A DNA stretch of 64,000 nucleotides, from NCBI RefSeq assembly GCF_026460885.1, contig NZ_JAOVZW010000030.1, positions 1 through 64,000 on the forward strand, read 5' to 3'. Every line of letters starts with the position of its first letter. Positions within the stretch are counted from its first letter, which is position 1. Below the pieces are notes generated by a model. It saw only the letters and a program-made list of their open reading frames with translations. It had not been told where the DNA came from and did no database searches. Position numbers and translations under genes: made by a program. Source of the stretch: Chryseobacterium formosum. Lineage in GTDB: Bacteria; Bacteroidota; Bacteroidia; Flavobacteriales; Weeksellaceae. Of the stretch, positions 17,948 through 26,692 are shown piece by piece.

Positions 17948-18505
17948 TTAAAAACCAGCTTCTACAGAAGGTTTAATTTTCCTTAACTCTTTCAAAATAT
18001 TTTTCATGGCGCCGTTTGTTCCAATTTTTATGGAGTTTGCAGCAGAACCTAAAAGTCGCATATTTTTACGGTAAGTATCATAATCTGATGAGGTAATAAG
18101 ATTTCCTTCAGAATCAAAAAGTTTCATACTTATGACAACCTGATTAGAGAAAACATATTTTCCCAATCCTACTTTGAAATATTTTACTTTTGGAACAATA
18201 GCGAAATCTGCATCATTGTTTTTGCAGTATTCAATAATGGTTTTAGAATCAATGCTGTCGAAAGAAACCTGAATTTCAGATCTCAACATTTTATTTTTTC
18301 GAAAGGCACTAATGTTATCCGAAACTGCGCTAAAGAAAGCATGATTAGTAGGTTCTTTTATTTCTTCAATATCGGGTTCTACTTCAGGGTTGAAGTACAG
18401 GATTTTCTTTATATTATCATGACCAATGCTTTTCTGTGCTTTTACAGAAGAAATACTGATGATAAATACAGAAGAAATAAACGTGTAAAATAAAAAATTT
18501 TTCAT
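17948..18505 (-). CDS. Secreted or periplasmic protein of unknown function
   Basis: 185 residues. The first 23 residues are a Sec signal peptide (hydrophobic core, then SVKAQ cleavage region). The mature part has alternating beta/alpha character (DADFAIVPKVKYFKVG, VVISMKLFDSEGN), reminiscent of small periplasmic DUF4136/lipoprotein-like folds, but I do not recognise the family. It sits alone between mgtE and rpsO, both with their own signals. Confidence 0.65.
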   Translation of the reverse strand: MKNFLFYTFISSVFIISISSVKAQKSIGHDNIKKILYFNPEVEPDIEEIKEPTNHAFFSAVSDNISAFRKNKMLRSEIQVSFDSIDSKTIIEYCKNNDADFAIVPKVKYFKVGLGKYVFSNQVVISMKLFDSEGNLITSSDYDTYRKNMRLLGSAANSIKIGTNGAMKNILKELRKIKPSVEAGF

Positions 18506-18715
18506 CTTTTTGTCGGCTGTAAAATTACTGTCTTTTAATGGGATGGCATAATTTTATTAAGATTTTTTTAACATATTTTTCTATCAAAATTAATATATGG
18601 AATCAATAATGTTTCCAAAGTTGAAAATCTTAATGATATTTTAATTTAAATATTGAAAAATCAACGACTTGAAAATAAAATTATTTAAAAGATTTAATGT
18701 AATTCTAAAATGTTT

Positions 18716-18746
18716 TTTGCTGAATTAAAAAATAGTCGTACTTTTG
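18716..18746 (+). promoter_or_regulatory. Bacteroidota promoter of rpsO
   Basis: TTTG at 18716-18719, a 19-bp spacer, then TACTTTTG at 18739-18746. This matches the flavobacterial -33/-7 consensus (TTTG / TAnnTTTG) and predicts a start about 30 nt before rpsO. Confidence 0.85.
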
Positions 18747-18781
18747 CACCCGTTACATAATAATCATTAAACAATATTGGA

Positions 18782-19051
18782 ATGTACTTAACAACAGAAA
18801 AAAAAGCAGAAATTTTCGCAAAGCACGGTAAATCTGCACAAGACACAGGAACAGCTGAAGGACAAGTAGCTCTTTTCACGTTCAGAATTAACCACTTATC
18901 TCAGCACTTGAAAGCTAATCGTCATGATTTCAATACTGAAAGATCTTTGGTGAAATTAGTAGGTAAGAGAAAAAGTTTATTGGATTATCTTAAGAAAAAA
19001 GATATTACAAGATACAGAGCGATTATCGCTGAACTAGGATTAAGAAAATAA
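18782..19051 (+). CDS. rpsO: 30S ribosomal protein S15
   Basis: 89 residues, the normal length. It contains the S15 signature with TGTAEGQVALFTFRINHLSQHL, then LVGKRKSLLDYLKKKD and RYRAIIAELGLRK. It binds 16S rRNA helices h20-h22 in the 30S platform. It has its own promoter and terminator. pnp, often its direct neighbour in other bacteria, follows one gene later. Confidence 0.97.
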   Translation: MYLTTEKKAEIFAKHGKSAQDTGTAEGQVALFTFRINHLSQHLKANRHDFNTERSLVKLVGKRKSLLDYLKKKDITRYRAIIAELGLRK

Positions 19052-19073
19052 TCTATCCGGTTTCCAGAATAAA

Positions 19074-19103
19074 GAAGCAACTTCGAAAGAGGTTGCTTTT
19101 TTT
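19074..19103 (+). terminator. Intrinsic terminator after rpsO
   Basis: Stem AAGCAAC-T-TC / GA-G-GTTGCTT with loop GAAA (GNRA-like), followed by TTTTTTT. Confidence 0.85.
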
Positions 19104-19201
19104 GTCTGAAATACGGTCAAAATTTTAAAACTTAGCATAAGAATTTAACAAATCTTTAAAGAAATCATTTAAATTTGTCTCTTTTAAATTAATCCACTGA
19201 T

Positions 19202-20392
19202 TTGAAACACTTTTATTTATTTTTATTTCTGCTGATTTCAGGTTTTTACAGTTCTCAGGAATTGGATAGTATTCCAAGATCAAATCTTCAGGCTTCAGTA
19301 GGTTTGCAGTTTGGAAAGTTTTTAGGAACTAATGATTATCTTAAAACACTTAAGCATAGAGAATTTATCGGCGCTTCTGCAGAACTTGCCGTACAAACCG
19401 ATGGAAGTCAGGAGTGGCACAAAAGATTTGGAAGACCTTATTATGGAGGAGGAATTGTAGCCTATGATTTCTTGAAAAACAGTGATATGGGAAGGCCTTT
19501 CGCTGTTTACGGAACTTTTGGTGGAGTAATCAAAGAAACACCAACTCACTCCTGGAGTTACAATACAAGCGGTGGTTTTGCTTTCAATTGGACGCCTTTT
19601 GATCAGGAAAAAGGGTATCTTAATCAAACTTTCGGATCTTCAGTGAGTGTTTATATTAATTTTGGAGCCAATTATAAATATTATCTTTCCAAACATTTAG
19701 ATTTAGGATTGGGTTTAAATTTTACTCATTTTTCAAATGGTGCCTTGAAACTTCCAAATAAGGGAATGAATATATTCAATTCACAGCTTTCTCTCACATA
19801 TCATTTTGATGAAAGACAATTTGCTCCGAAAGATACTTTGTCGGTATTTGACAAATATTCTACTTTGGATGTGAATGTTTTTGGAGGCGTAAGACATTCT
19901 ATTTTTTATGGAAAAGATGAAGGATTTACTTATGATGATGTTGATTTGATTGATAAATTTAAAGGAAGATATTATCAGAATTGGGGTTTGGAAACGGTTT
20001 ATCACAGACAAATTACCTATAAATCTTCACTTGGATTAGGATTGGGTGTAATGTATGACGAAGATTACAACCATAAATTTTATCAGGATGAAAACGGTAA
20101 AATTCAGACAACAAAAAGATTTCAAAATGATCAACTTTTGCTGAATATTTTTCCATCTTACCGACTCTCAATTTCAAAATTTGCCATTCAGGTTCAGCCT
20201 GGTTTTTATTTATTTAAAAAGACAATCGACAAGCGTTATGATAAAACTATTTTTTATCAGAGAGTTGGTTTCCAATACACAATCGGGAAAAATCTGTTGA
20301 TCGGAATTGGTCTTCGTTCATTCATTTTCCATAAAGCTGATTATATAGAATGGAGGCTCGGTTACAGAATTTTTAATAAGAAAAATTTATAA
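19202..20392 (+). CDS. Acyloxyacyl hydrolase / PagL-like outer-membrane lipid A deacylase
   Basis: 396 residues from a TTG start, chosen because the signal peptide (KHFYLFLFLLISGFYSSQ) begins there. The first half is an eight-strand-barrel-type sequence with the PagL active-site wording THFSNG (His176, Ser178), matching the His-Ser pair of PagL; the third acidic residue cannot be fixed by eye. The protein is about twice the length of PagL. The second half repeats alternating barrel-like strands (LDVNVFGGVRHSIFYG, QRVGFQYTIGKNLLIGIGL). It probably removes acyl chains from lipid A in the outer membrane. It lies between rpsO and pnp without a clear promoter of its own. Confidence 0.78.
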   Translation: MKHFYLFLFLLISGFYSSQELDSIPRSNLQASVGLQFGKFLGTNDYLKTLKHREFIGASAELAVQTDGSQEWHKRFGRPYYGGGIVAYDFLKNSDMGRPFAVYGTFGGVIKETPTHSWSYNTSGGFAFNWTPFDQEKGYLNQTFGSSVSVYINFGANYKYYLSKHLDLGLGLNFTHFSNGALKLPNKGMNIFNSQLSLTYHFDERQFAPKDTLSVFDKYSTLDVNVFGGVRHSIFYGKDEGFTYDDVDLIDKFKGRYYQNWGLETVYHRQITYKSSLGLGLGVMYDEDYNHKFYQDENGKIQTTKRFQNDQLLLNIFPSYRLSISKFAIQVQPGFYLFKKTIDKRYDKTIFYQRVGFQYTIGKNLLIGIGLRSFIFHKADYIEWRLGYRIFNKKNL

Positions 20393-20460
20393 TTTAATTT
20401 AAATATAACGGAGATGTTTTGCTTAAATAAGTTTAACCGTTCTATGTAAAACAAAAACAC

Positions 20461-20519
20461 TAAATTTGCACGATAATTTAGACGAAATATAATTAATTAA
20501 AGCACTCAATACGGAGTGC
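20461..20519 (+). promoter_or_regulatory. pnp -7 element and leader hairpin
   Basis: TAAATTTG at 20461-20468 matches the -7 consensus; no good -33 TTTG is at the right distance. The short leader then contains GCACTC/GAGTGC (20502-20519, loop AATACG) ending 15 nt before the ATG, a possible site for the autoregulation known for PNPase in enterobacteria (inference). Confidence 0.55.
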
Positions 20520-20534
20520 GACACAAAACAATTT

Positions 20535-22832
20535 ATGAGTGTACCTCAAGCAATTACAGAGATGATTACTCTTGCAGACGGCAGAGAAATCACATTAGAA
20601 ACAGGGAAACTGGCAAAACAAGCCGACGGATCTGTAGTAGTAAAAATGGGCGGAACAATGCTTTTAGCAACTGTTGTAGCCAGTAAAGAAGCTAGAGATG
20701 GTGTAGATTTCTTACCATTGACAGTAGATTACAGAGAAAAATTCTATGCAGGTGGTAAAATCCCTGGAAACTTCTTTAGAAGAGAAGCTAGACCATCTGA
20801 TCAGGAAATCCTGACAATGCGTTTGGTAGATAGAGTTTTGAGACCTTTATTCCCGGAAGATTTCCATGCGGAGGTTCAGGTAATGATTTCATTGATTTCT
20901 TACGATGGACAGTCTATTCCAGATGATTTAGCAGGTCTTGCAGCATCTGCAGCGATTGCAATTACTGATATTCCTTTCAACGGACCGATGTCTGAAGTAA
21001 GAGTAGTAAGAATCAACGGTGAACTTTCTATCAACCCGAAATTAGAAGATCTTAAAATTGCTGACCTGGACATTATGGTTGGAGCAACGAAAGATTCTAT
21101 CGTAATGGTAGAAGGTGAAATGAAAGAAATCTCTGAAGCAGAAATGCTTGAAGCGATTCAATTTGCTCACGTTGAAATCAAAAAACAAGTTGAAGCTCAG
21201 GAAAGATTAGCTGAAAAAGTAGGTAAATCATTCCCAAAAAGAGAATACAGCCACGAAAATCACGACGAAGCAATTCGTGAGAAAGTGTGGAAAGAAACTT
21301 ACGATAAAGTATATGAAGTAGCGAAAACTCCTTCAGGAAAAGAAGAAAGAGGTGAGAAATTCAAAGCTGTTTTGGCTGAATTTTTAGCTCAATATGTAGA
21401 GCATCCTGAAGAATTGGAGAGAGTAACTCCTTTTGCAAAAGTATATTACCACGATGTGGAAAAAGAAGCGATGCGTCAGATGATTATCAATGATAAAATC
21501 CGTCTTGATGGTCGTGATCCTGAAACAATTCGTCCAATCTGGAGCGAAATTGATTATTTACCTGGAGCTCACGGTTCAGCAATCTTTACAAGAGGTGAAA
21601 CTCAATCTTTGACAGCTGTAACTTTAGGTTCAGTGAAAGATGCAAATATGGTGGACAGTGTGATGGCTAATTATGACGAAAGATTCTTCCTTCATTATAA
21701 CTTCCCTCCATTCTCAACCGGTGAAGCTCGTCCTTTAAGAGGAACTTCAAGAAGAGAAGTTGGTCACGGAAACTTAGCTCAAAGAGCTTTGGCAAACATG
21801 ATCCCGGAAGAAAATCCTTATACAATCCGTATCGTTTCTGATATTTTAGAATCAAACGGTTCGTCTTCTATGGCGACAGTTTGTGCAGGTACATTGGCTT
21901 TGATGGATGCAGGTATCCAAATTACAAAACCAGTTTCTGGTATTGCAATGGGATTGGTAACTGACGTTAAAACAGGAAAATTCACTGTACTTTCTGATAT
22001 CTTAGGAGACGAAGATCACTTAGGTGATATGGACTTTAAAGTAACAGGAACTGCAGACGGAATCACTGCTTGTCAGATGGATATTAAGATCCAAGGATTA
22101 TCTATGGATATTATGGAGAAAGCGCTTCTACAAGCTAGAAACGGAAGATTACATATTCTTGATAAATTGAATGAAACTATTTCTGCTCCAAGAGAAGATG
22201 TGAAACCTCATGCTCCGAAAATGGTGATGATGGAAATCTCTAAAGATTTTATCGGTGCTGTAATCGGACCTGGTGGAAAAATCATTCAGCAAATGCAGAA
22301 AGATACTGATACTGTTATCGCAATTGAAGAAGTTGGTGAAATCGGTAGAATTGAAATTTCTGGTGTTAGCAGAGAGAAAATCAACGAGGCGATTGCAAGA
22401 ATCAACGAAATTACTTTTGTACCTGTTATTGGTGAAGTTTACCAAGGTAGAGTAGTGAAAGTAATGGATTTCGGAGCTTTTGTAGCGATTGCAAAAGGTA
22501 CTGAAGGACTTCTTCATATCTCTGAAATCGAATGGGCTCGTCTTGATAAAGTTCCTTACAAAGAAGGTGACGAAGTTGAGGTGAAATTTATGGGTTATGA
22601 TGACCGTAAGAAAATGAAACTTTCAAGAAAAGTTTTATTGCCAAGACCACCAAGACCTGAGCAAAAACCAAGAGAAGAAGGACAGGGAAGACCAGAAGGA
22701 CAAAACAGATCGGATAGACCAACAAGACCGGAAGGTCAAGGAAGACCAGACAGACCGGCAAGACCTGAAGGAAATGTAAATCCTGAAGGGCAAGATCAGC
22801 CTGGAGAACATAAGCCTTTGAACGAAGCTTAA
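20535..22832 (+). CDS. pnp: Polyribonucleotide nucleotidyltransferase (PNPase)
   Basis: 765 residues. The first RNase PH domain (about 15-145, VVKMGGTMLLATVV) is followed by a helical linker, then the second RNase PH domain (about 325-555) with FSTGEARPLRGTSRREVGHG and phosphate/metal-site GDEDHLGDMDFKVTGT. The KH domain (GAVIGPGGKIIQQMQ) and S1 domain (GRVVKVMDFGAFVAI) follow. The C-terminal about 60 residues are a low-complexity Arg/Pro/Glu/Gly tail with repeated RPEGQGRP-like units, longer than the enterobacterial end and plausibly an RNA- or partner-binding tail. It degrades RNA 3' to 5' with phosphate. Intact and normal apart from the tail. Confidence 0.97.
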   Translation: MSVPQAITEMITLADGREITLETGKLAKQADGSVVVKMGGTMLLATVVASKEARDGVDFLPLTVDYREKFYAGGKIPGNFFRREARPSDQEILTMRLVDRVLRPLFPEDFHAEVQVMISLISYDGQSIPDDLAGLAASAAIAITDIPFNGPMSEVRVVRINGELSINPKLEDLKIADLDIMVGATKDSIVMVEGEMKEISEAEMLEAIQFAHVEIKKQVEAQERLAEKVGKSFPKREYSHENHDEAIREKVWKETYDKVYEVAKTPSGKEERGEKFKAVLAEFLAQYVEHPEELERVTPFAKVYYHDVEKEAMRQMIINDKIRLDGRDPETIRPIWSEIDYLPGAHGSAIFTRGETQSLTAVTLGSVKDANMVDSVMANYDERFFLHYNFPPFSTGEARPLRGTSRREVGHGNLAQRALANMIPEENPYTIRIVSDILESNGSSSMATVCAGTLALMDAGIQITKPVSGIAMGLVTDVKTGKFTVLSDILGDEDHLGDMDFKVTGTADGITACQMDIKIQGLSMDIMEKALLQARNGRLHILDKLNETISAPREDVKPHAPKMVMMEISKDFIGAVIGPGGKIIQQMQKDTDTVIAIEEVGEIGRIEISGVSREKINEAIARINEITFVPVIGEVYQGRVVKVMDFGAFVAIAKGTEGLLHISEIEWARLDKVPYKEGDEVEVKFMGYDDRKKMKLSRKVLLPRPPRPEQKPREEGQGRPEGQNRSDRPTRPEGQGRPDRPARPEGNVNPEGQDQPGEHKPLNEA

Positions 22833-22855
22833 GATTTTTAAAATCATATAGATAT

Positions 22856-22886
22856 AAAACCACCGAATTTCCGGTGGTTTTGTTTT
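22856..22886 (+). terminator. Intrinsic terminator after pnp
   Basis: AAAACCACCG / CGGTGGTTTT perfect 10-bp stem with loop AATTTC, followed by GTTTTA. Confidence 0.85.
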
Positions 22887-22888
22887 AT

Positions 22889-22922
22889 GTCATTGCGAGA
22901 AACGAAGTGACGAAGCAATCTC
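22889..22922. repeat. Palindromic repeat, TCATTGCGAG family
   Basis: GTCATTGCGAGAAACGAAG ... CGAAGCAATCTC. Related copies are at 26742 (inverted) and 36985. All are intergenic. Confidence 0.75.
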
Positions 22923-23055
22923 AATTTGATAAAATAGTTTTATATATGATTTATTGTTCTACACAGATATTTCTCCTCCTGGGCATTAAGGAATTTTGGA
23001 TAATTTTTTTTAGACAAAAATGGTATTTTATATCATATCAATAGTATTTCACAAA

Positions 23056-23265
23056 GCAAGAATATAGTTTGCAGACATAAAAATATAACTCGCAGACAGA
23101 AGAATATAACTTACAGACGGAAGAATAGAACTTGATGATGCAAAAATATAAATCAATATCGCTAAAATATAAAGTCAGATTATGCCAATATAAAATGATA
23201 TCGCAAAAAAATAAAGTTACATCGTAAGAATGTAACTTTAGGTTGAAAGAATATTGAAATGTATC
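23056..23265. repeat. 21-bp tandem array A (10 units)
   Basis: Ten consecutive units of exactly 21 bp, diverged but alignable, with consensus close to GCAAGAATATAAAGTTACATC. It lies 3' of the helical-protein gene at 23463 (minus strand). The period equals two helical turns and the A-rich tracts recur in phase. Units 8 and 9 fold together as an intrinsic terminator. A second array with nearly the same consensus lies at 30685. There are no unique spacers, so it is not a CRISPR. Confidence 0.85.
23203..23240 (-). terminator. Intrinsic terminator built from array A units
   Basis: On the minus strand TAAAGTTACAT, loop TCTTACG and ATGTAACTTTA form a perfect 11-bp stem followed by TTTTTTT. It would terminate the gene at 23463-24194. 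Confidence 0.75.
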
Positions 23266-23301
23266 TCCGTTTTTAAGTATAGCGCTGAATCCAGCAGCCG
23301 T

Positions 23302-23368
23302 TTTGTCATTCCGGAGGAATCTCAATACAATAAAAACAGGGTAGTTTAGATTCCTACGGAAAGACAAA
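23302..23368. repeat. Palindromic REP-like repeat, TCATTCCG family
   Basis: TTTGTCATTCCGGAGGAATCT and AGATTCCTACGGAAAGACAAA arms. It is inserted between array A and the stop codon of the adjacent minus-strand gene. Confidence 0.8.
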
Positions 23369-23462
23369 CAAGCTGTTATATGTTGACTTCTTAACAATTA
23401 CGGATATTCTTATCCTTATTGTTCATGATTTTATTCTTGTATCGCTTTAGGAAAAGTAAATA

Positions 23463-24194
23463 TTATTTTTGCTTCGTAAATATAATGGGTGAAACCGTTG
23501 TATATTCAGGTGAAGTGGCTCCGTAAAGACTTTTTACATATTTTTTTACGTTTTGGGCGATGGAGTAGAGCCCTGTTTCTTCTGTATATAAAATCTGGTT
23601 TCTCTCAATCAGCTTTACGTTGAGTTCGGCTTCGGTTTGGTCTACGGCTTGAGTAGCGCTGATTAAAGAAGTGTGGTAGGTATTGAGATTGGTTAATTGT
23701 AGTTCGGCTTCATCTGGACTGTAATTGGGAATGGTTGCCAACAGCTGCAGAAGAATTCCGAAATTTTCTGTTTGTTGGGTGAATGACTGTCGGGAAGTAG
23801 AAATGGGGTTGTTGGTGGATTGTTCTTCGTTGTCTGTCTTTGAGGAAATTGTTTTTTTCTTACTACTGCCCTGGATAGAACGGTTTAAGGATTTTGCCTG
23901 ATCTAATGTTCCCGCCAGTAATCCCAAAATTTCTAAACGGTTGATGATACGGGTACAGGTTGTTTTTAGGTTTTCGAAAGCGGTCTGACGCAAAGCGATG
24001 GCGTTTTTGTTGGCGTTTCGTTTGTCTTCGACCTCGGCTAATTTTGCATTAGCTGTGGCATACAATGCCTGAAGATTGGCAACTGTAAGATTTGGAACCG
24101 GCGGATTGTAAAGAGTGTAAACGGAAACTTGCTGGGTAAGTTTTTGTAGGTTTGCCACATTTTTGGCGTGTCCTACTTCAGATGTAGATGACAT
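23463..24194 (-). CDS. Helical protein of unknown function, copy 1 (array-associated family)
   Basis: 243 residues, no signal peptide or membrane segment. It is predicted nearly all helical, with many Gln/Asn/Leu heptad-like stretches and a polar Ser/Lys/Thr linker at about 110-135. It is a clear paralogue of the gene at 30947: both start MSSTSEVGHAKN, share NLQALY, RQTAFENL, STSRQSFT, ENFG-LLQ, a VDQTE segment and end near KKYVKSLYGATSPEY. Each copy is followed by the same kind of 21-bp tandem array, which here contains its terminator. I do not recognise the family. Position among RNA-ligase and immunity-like genes suggests accessory content, but no function can be assigned. Confidence 0.75.
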   Translation of the reverse strand: MSSTSEVGHAKNVANLQKLTQQVSVYTLYNPPVPNLTVANLQALYATANAKLAEVEDKRNANKNAIALRQTAFENLKTTCTRIINRLEILGLLAGTLDQAKSLNRSIQGSSKKKTISSKTDNEEQSTNNPISTSRQSFTQQTENFGILLQLLATIPNYSPDEAELQLTNLNTYHTSLISATQAVDQTEAELNVKLIERNQILYTEETGLYSIAQNVKKYVKSLYGATSPEYTTVSPIIFTKQK

Positions 24195-24300
24195 AAGTAT
24201 TTGTGTTTTAAATTATTTTTCAAATATAAAATTTATTTTGATTTGAAATGGTTTTTGCTTGAAATATTTTGATTGTGAGGATATTATGTTAAGTTTGGAG

Positions 24301-24341
24301 AAACAAAAACCCTAACGGGAGGTTAGGGTTTTTGTTTTTTT
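24301..24341. terminator. Bidirectional intrinsic terminator
   Basis: AAACAAAAACCCTAAC / GTTAGGGTTTTTGTTT, a perfect 16-bp stem with loop GGGAG and T-runs on both strands. It serves the minus-strand gene at 24384. Confidence 0.85.
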
Positions 24342-24383
24342 AATGTAAGTACGGATTATAGATCTGGATTATCAGTTTTGAAT

Positions 24384-24845
24384 TTAAGATATTGCGCAAA
24401 GTCGGAGACTTTGCGCAGCGGGTGATGATTTATGGAAATAATTAAGTTTAGGTAAAAAATCCTTCCAAACAGCTTCTGCTTCGGGTTGTGGATTGTTTTC
24501 CCAAAAACGGCTGTCGTCATTATAATTATCCCAAAAATGGGAAGGAGTTCTTAATGCAGAGGAATAACTATGTATTTTAAAGCCTCCCCAAAGATATTCT
24601 TCATCGGGTTCATTGGTTGTGGAAGACCAATCTAAAATCAGACTACCCAAGTCTAAATATTTCCAATCTTCTTTTGGAACATTTATATTAACTGTTTCGA
24701 GAACTTCTTTAAAGTTTTCTTCCGAATCCCTAACTTTTAATAATTCCCTATTTCTCTTTGTTGTTTCATTATTGACCGAAATATTTGAGTTCTCCAATAA
24801 TGAAAAAATAAAAGATTTTACTTTATCCAACATAATATATTTCAA
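24384..24845 (-). CDS. Small orphan protein, possibly with a replaced C-terminus
   Basis: 153 residues, acidic and Trp/Tyr-rich in the middle (DLGSLILDWSSTTN, YLWGGFKIHSYSSAL, HFWDNYNDDSRFWENN). The family is not recognised; an immunity-type role is only a guess from the neighbouring NTF2-like gene. The last ten codons (AAQSLRLCAIS) are written by a perfect palindrome, GCGCAAAGTC/GACTTTGCGC at 24394-24416, resembling the intergenic hairpin at 31829. The original C-terminus may therefore have been overwritten by a mobile palindrome. An alternative start is the second Met (residue 5). Confidence 0.55.
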   Translation of the reverse strand: MKYIMLDKVKSFIFSLLENSNISVNNETTKRNRELLKVRDSEENFKEVLETVNINVPKEDWKYLDLGSLILDWSSTTNEPDEEYLWGGFKIHSYSSALRTPSHFWDNYNDDSRFWENNPQPEAEAVWKDFLPKLNYFHKSSPAAQSLRLCAIS

Positions 24846-24899
24846 TAATAAGTTTTCCTAATTTTAGCCTTTTTGTCCAACAAAATTTTTCCTGAATTT

Positions 24900-25397
24900 T
24901 TATAGTTCAGCTTTCTTTTTTTCCCATCCATCCTTTCTGCTTAAAAGCACATTTTTTGATTCAATTTTCCAATTATTTTCTACGTTCCTGATTATAAACT
25001 GGTCTTTTCTTTTAGTAAAGTATTCATATTCTATCTCGATAACGGCACGAGTATTTGACTTCATTATGAAATCAATTTTAACTGTCGTATCATTCATATA
25101 ATCATATCTTGACGGCTTACCGGGAAAATATCCAAAATCTTCCTGAGGTTTCAAAGAAATTGAATCTGTAATCATTTTTCGCCTTTCTGTATACTCAGCA
25201 ACCAATTCCATTTCTCCGGGTTGTATTAAACTTGGCTCTTTCGGGTTTAATAGTGCTTCATTCCTTTCAAATACTTCTTTATCTAAAATGTCGATTTTTT
25301 GTAAACTCTCAACGAGAAAAGTAATAATTTCATTGGCTGAATGAATGAACTTTTCTGGTGTTTGACTTGTATTGATTTTTAATGCTTTATCAGTCAT
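24900..25397 (-). CDS. Small NTF2-like protein, possible polymorphic-toxin immunity protein
   Basis: 165 residues. The N-terminal half is helical, and the C-terminal half alternates strands (VKIDFIMKSNTRAVIEIEY, DQFIIRNVENNWKIES) like NTF2-fold proteins. NTF2-fold immunity proteins (RhsIA type) have this length and ending, so immunity to a Rhs/WXG-type toxin is plausible. No toxin gene is adjacent, which would make it an orphan. It is followed by the 153-residue orphan gene 54 bp downstream in the same direction. Confidence 0.5.
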   Translation of the reverse strand: MTDKALKINTSQTPEKFIHSANEIITFLVESLQKIDILDKEVFERNEALLNPKEPSLIQPGEMELVAEYTERRKMITDSISLKPQEDFGYFPGKPSRYDYMNDTTVKIDFIMKSNTRAVIEIEYEYFTKRKDQFIIRNVENNWKIESKNVLLSRKDGWEKKKAEL

Positions 25398-25438
25398 GAT
25401 TAAATATCTTTTTAATAATTATCGTTCCCTATCACAAC

Positions 25439-26476
25439 TTAAGAATTGGTAAGATTTGCAGTGATTATTCGGTTTATTTCGGCATGAATTCTTGTCAGAA
25501 TCCATTCTTTTTCGGCGGGAGACAAATCGTTCAAAAGGTTGTTATTGTTTTCATTGAAATCGGTTACTACATCTTCCGAAAATTCTTTTTTAATTTCCGA
25601 AATCCGAACTTGATTGTTCGCATCCAAGGTTCCTATTTTTGAGATTGCACTTTGCAATCTGTTTTGAGTGACGTAATTTCTCAATTCTTCTACGATGAAA
25701 GATAAATCTTCCGTTTTGGACGATACATTCGGGATGAACGACCATTTTTCTGCCTCATGAAATTTATCTTCTTCGTCGAATTCAGGATTTTTCAGTTTCA
25801 CTATCGGTCTTTGAAATATCGTATTATCTATTTGGTTAAAAGGTTTGATGACAACGCCTTCTATCAAATTGTCGTTCAGTTCCGGAAGTCCAAATTCTTT
25901 GGGAGTGGTTGAATTGATTCTGATGTTGAAATTCATGGCTTCATTGAATTTCCCAATCAACAACGGTTTGGCGTAAAATATCCCGAATTGATTGAAATAA
26001 TTGACCGAACTTTCGTAATCCAGATAATATTTAGAATCCGAACCATTGGTTTCTACCGCAATATCAAAAGCGCAAAACTCGATTGTAGGTGCATAATATA
26101 CTCCCGTTTGAATGGCGTGCAAATCGTTTATAGGATTGACTTCCGGATGAGGATATTTGCCTCCGAAAAGTTCGCCGTAAACAATGTATTTCTCTCCAAT
26201 GATTTCGTTGCTGAGCTGTTCAAAAAGGCTCAGTATATTGTCTTCCAGTTTGTTTACAACCAATTGAAACCCAAAGAAATCGTCTGTCCAGCTGAGATAA
26301 TCTTTTCTTTTGGCAAATTTCAACGTGCCTTTTTCGTAGATGAAACTAAAGTTGGCACCATGCACCTTTTCTGTAACTACCCATTTTAATTTTTCCATTT
26401 GGGAAAAATCATTTTCACTTAATCCTAATTTTTTTAAATTATTGGGCATCTTTTCGTACCCTGAAAATTCGCTCAT
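25439..26476 (-). CDS. RNA ligase of the T4 Rnl2 type
   Basis: 345 residues from the ATG at 26476; an upstream ATG at 26554 would add 26 Asn/Gln-rich residues that do not look like the family, so the shorter start is preferred. Motif I is EKVHGANFSF with the nucleotidyl-lysine Lys37, matching the position and wording of T4 Rnl2 (KIHGTNFS). Motif III is CAFDIAV, motif IV EGVVIKP and motif V PIVKLKN. Length and the helical C-terminal domain fit full-length Rnl2. It would seal 3'-OH/5'-PO4 nicks in duplex RNA using ATP, a repair activity. An RtcB-type ligase lies 9 kb away, so two chemically different RNA ligases share this region. Confidence 0.85.
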   Translation of the reverse strand: MSEFSGYEKMPNNLKKLGLSENDFSQMEKLKWVVTEKVHGANFSFIYEKGTLKFAKRKDYLSWTDDFFGFQLVVNKLEDNILSLFEQLSNEIIGEKYIVYGELFGGKYPHPEVNPINDLHAIQTGVYYAPTIEFCAFDIAVETNGSDSKYYLDYESSVNYFNQFGIFYAKPLLIGKFNEAMNFNIRINSTTPKEFGLPELNDNLIEGVVIKPFNQIDNTIFQRPIVKLKNPEFDEEDKFHEAEKWSFIPNVSSKTEDLSFIVEELRNYVTQNRLQSAISKIGTLDANNQVRISEIKKEFSEDVVTDFNENNNNLLNDLSPAEKEWILTRIHAEINRIITANLTNS

Positions 26477-26692
26477 ACTGTTATTTTTAAATTGCTGATT
26501 GAGTCGTTGATTAATTAATAGATTGTAAATAAATAATGCTTCATTTCTTTTCAAGGCTCAAAAATGCTCAATTTAACTGTTTTTCTGATTGTGATCTATT
26601 ATTACTATTTATTCGGTGCTCAAAATCGGAAGGTTTTGAGTAAATGAAATATTTTCACAAATAATTTTCCCAAATATATGATTTCTTCATAA

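Noticed and set aside
23038..23397. A 119-residue minus-strand ORF with heptad-like LYF repeats
   Set aside because: It is a translation of the 21-bp tandem array and part of a REP copy. The 7-residue periodicity follows from 21 nt, and the equivalent frame in array B is broken by stops.
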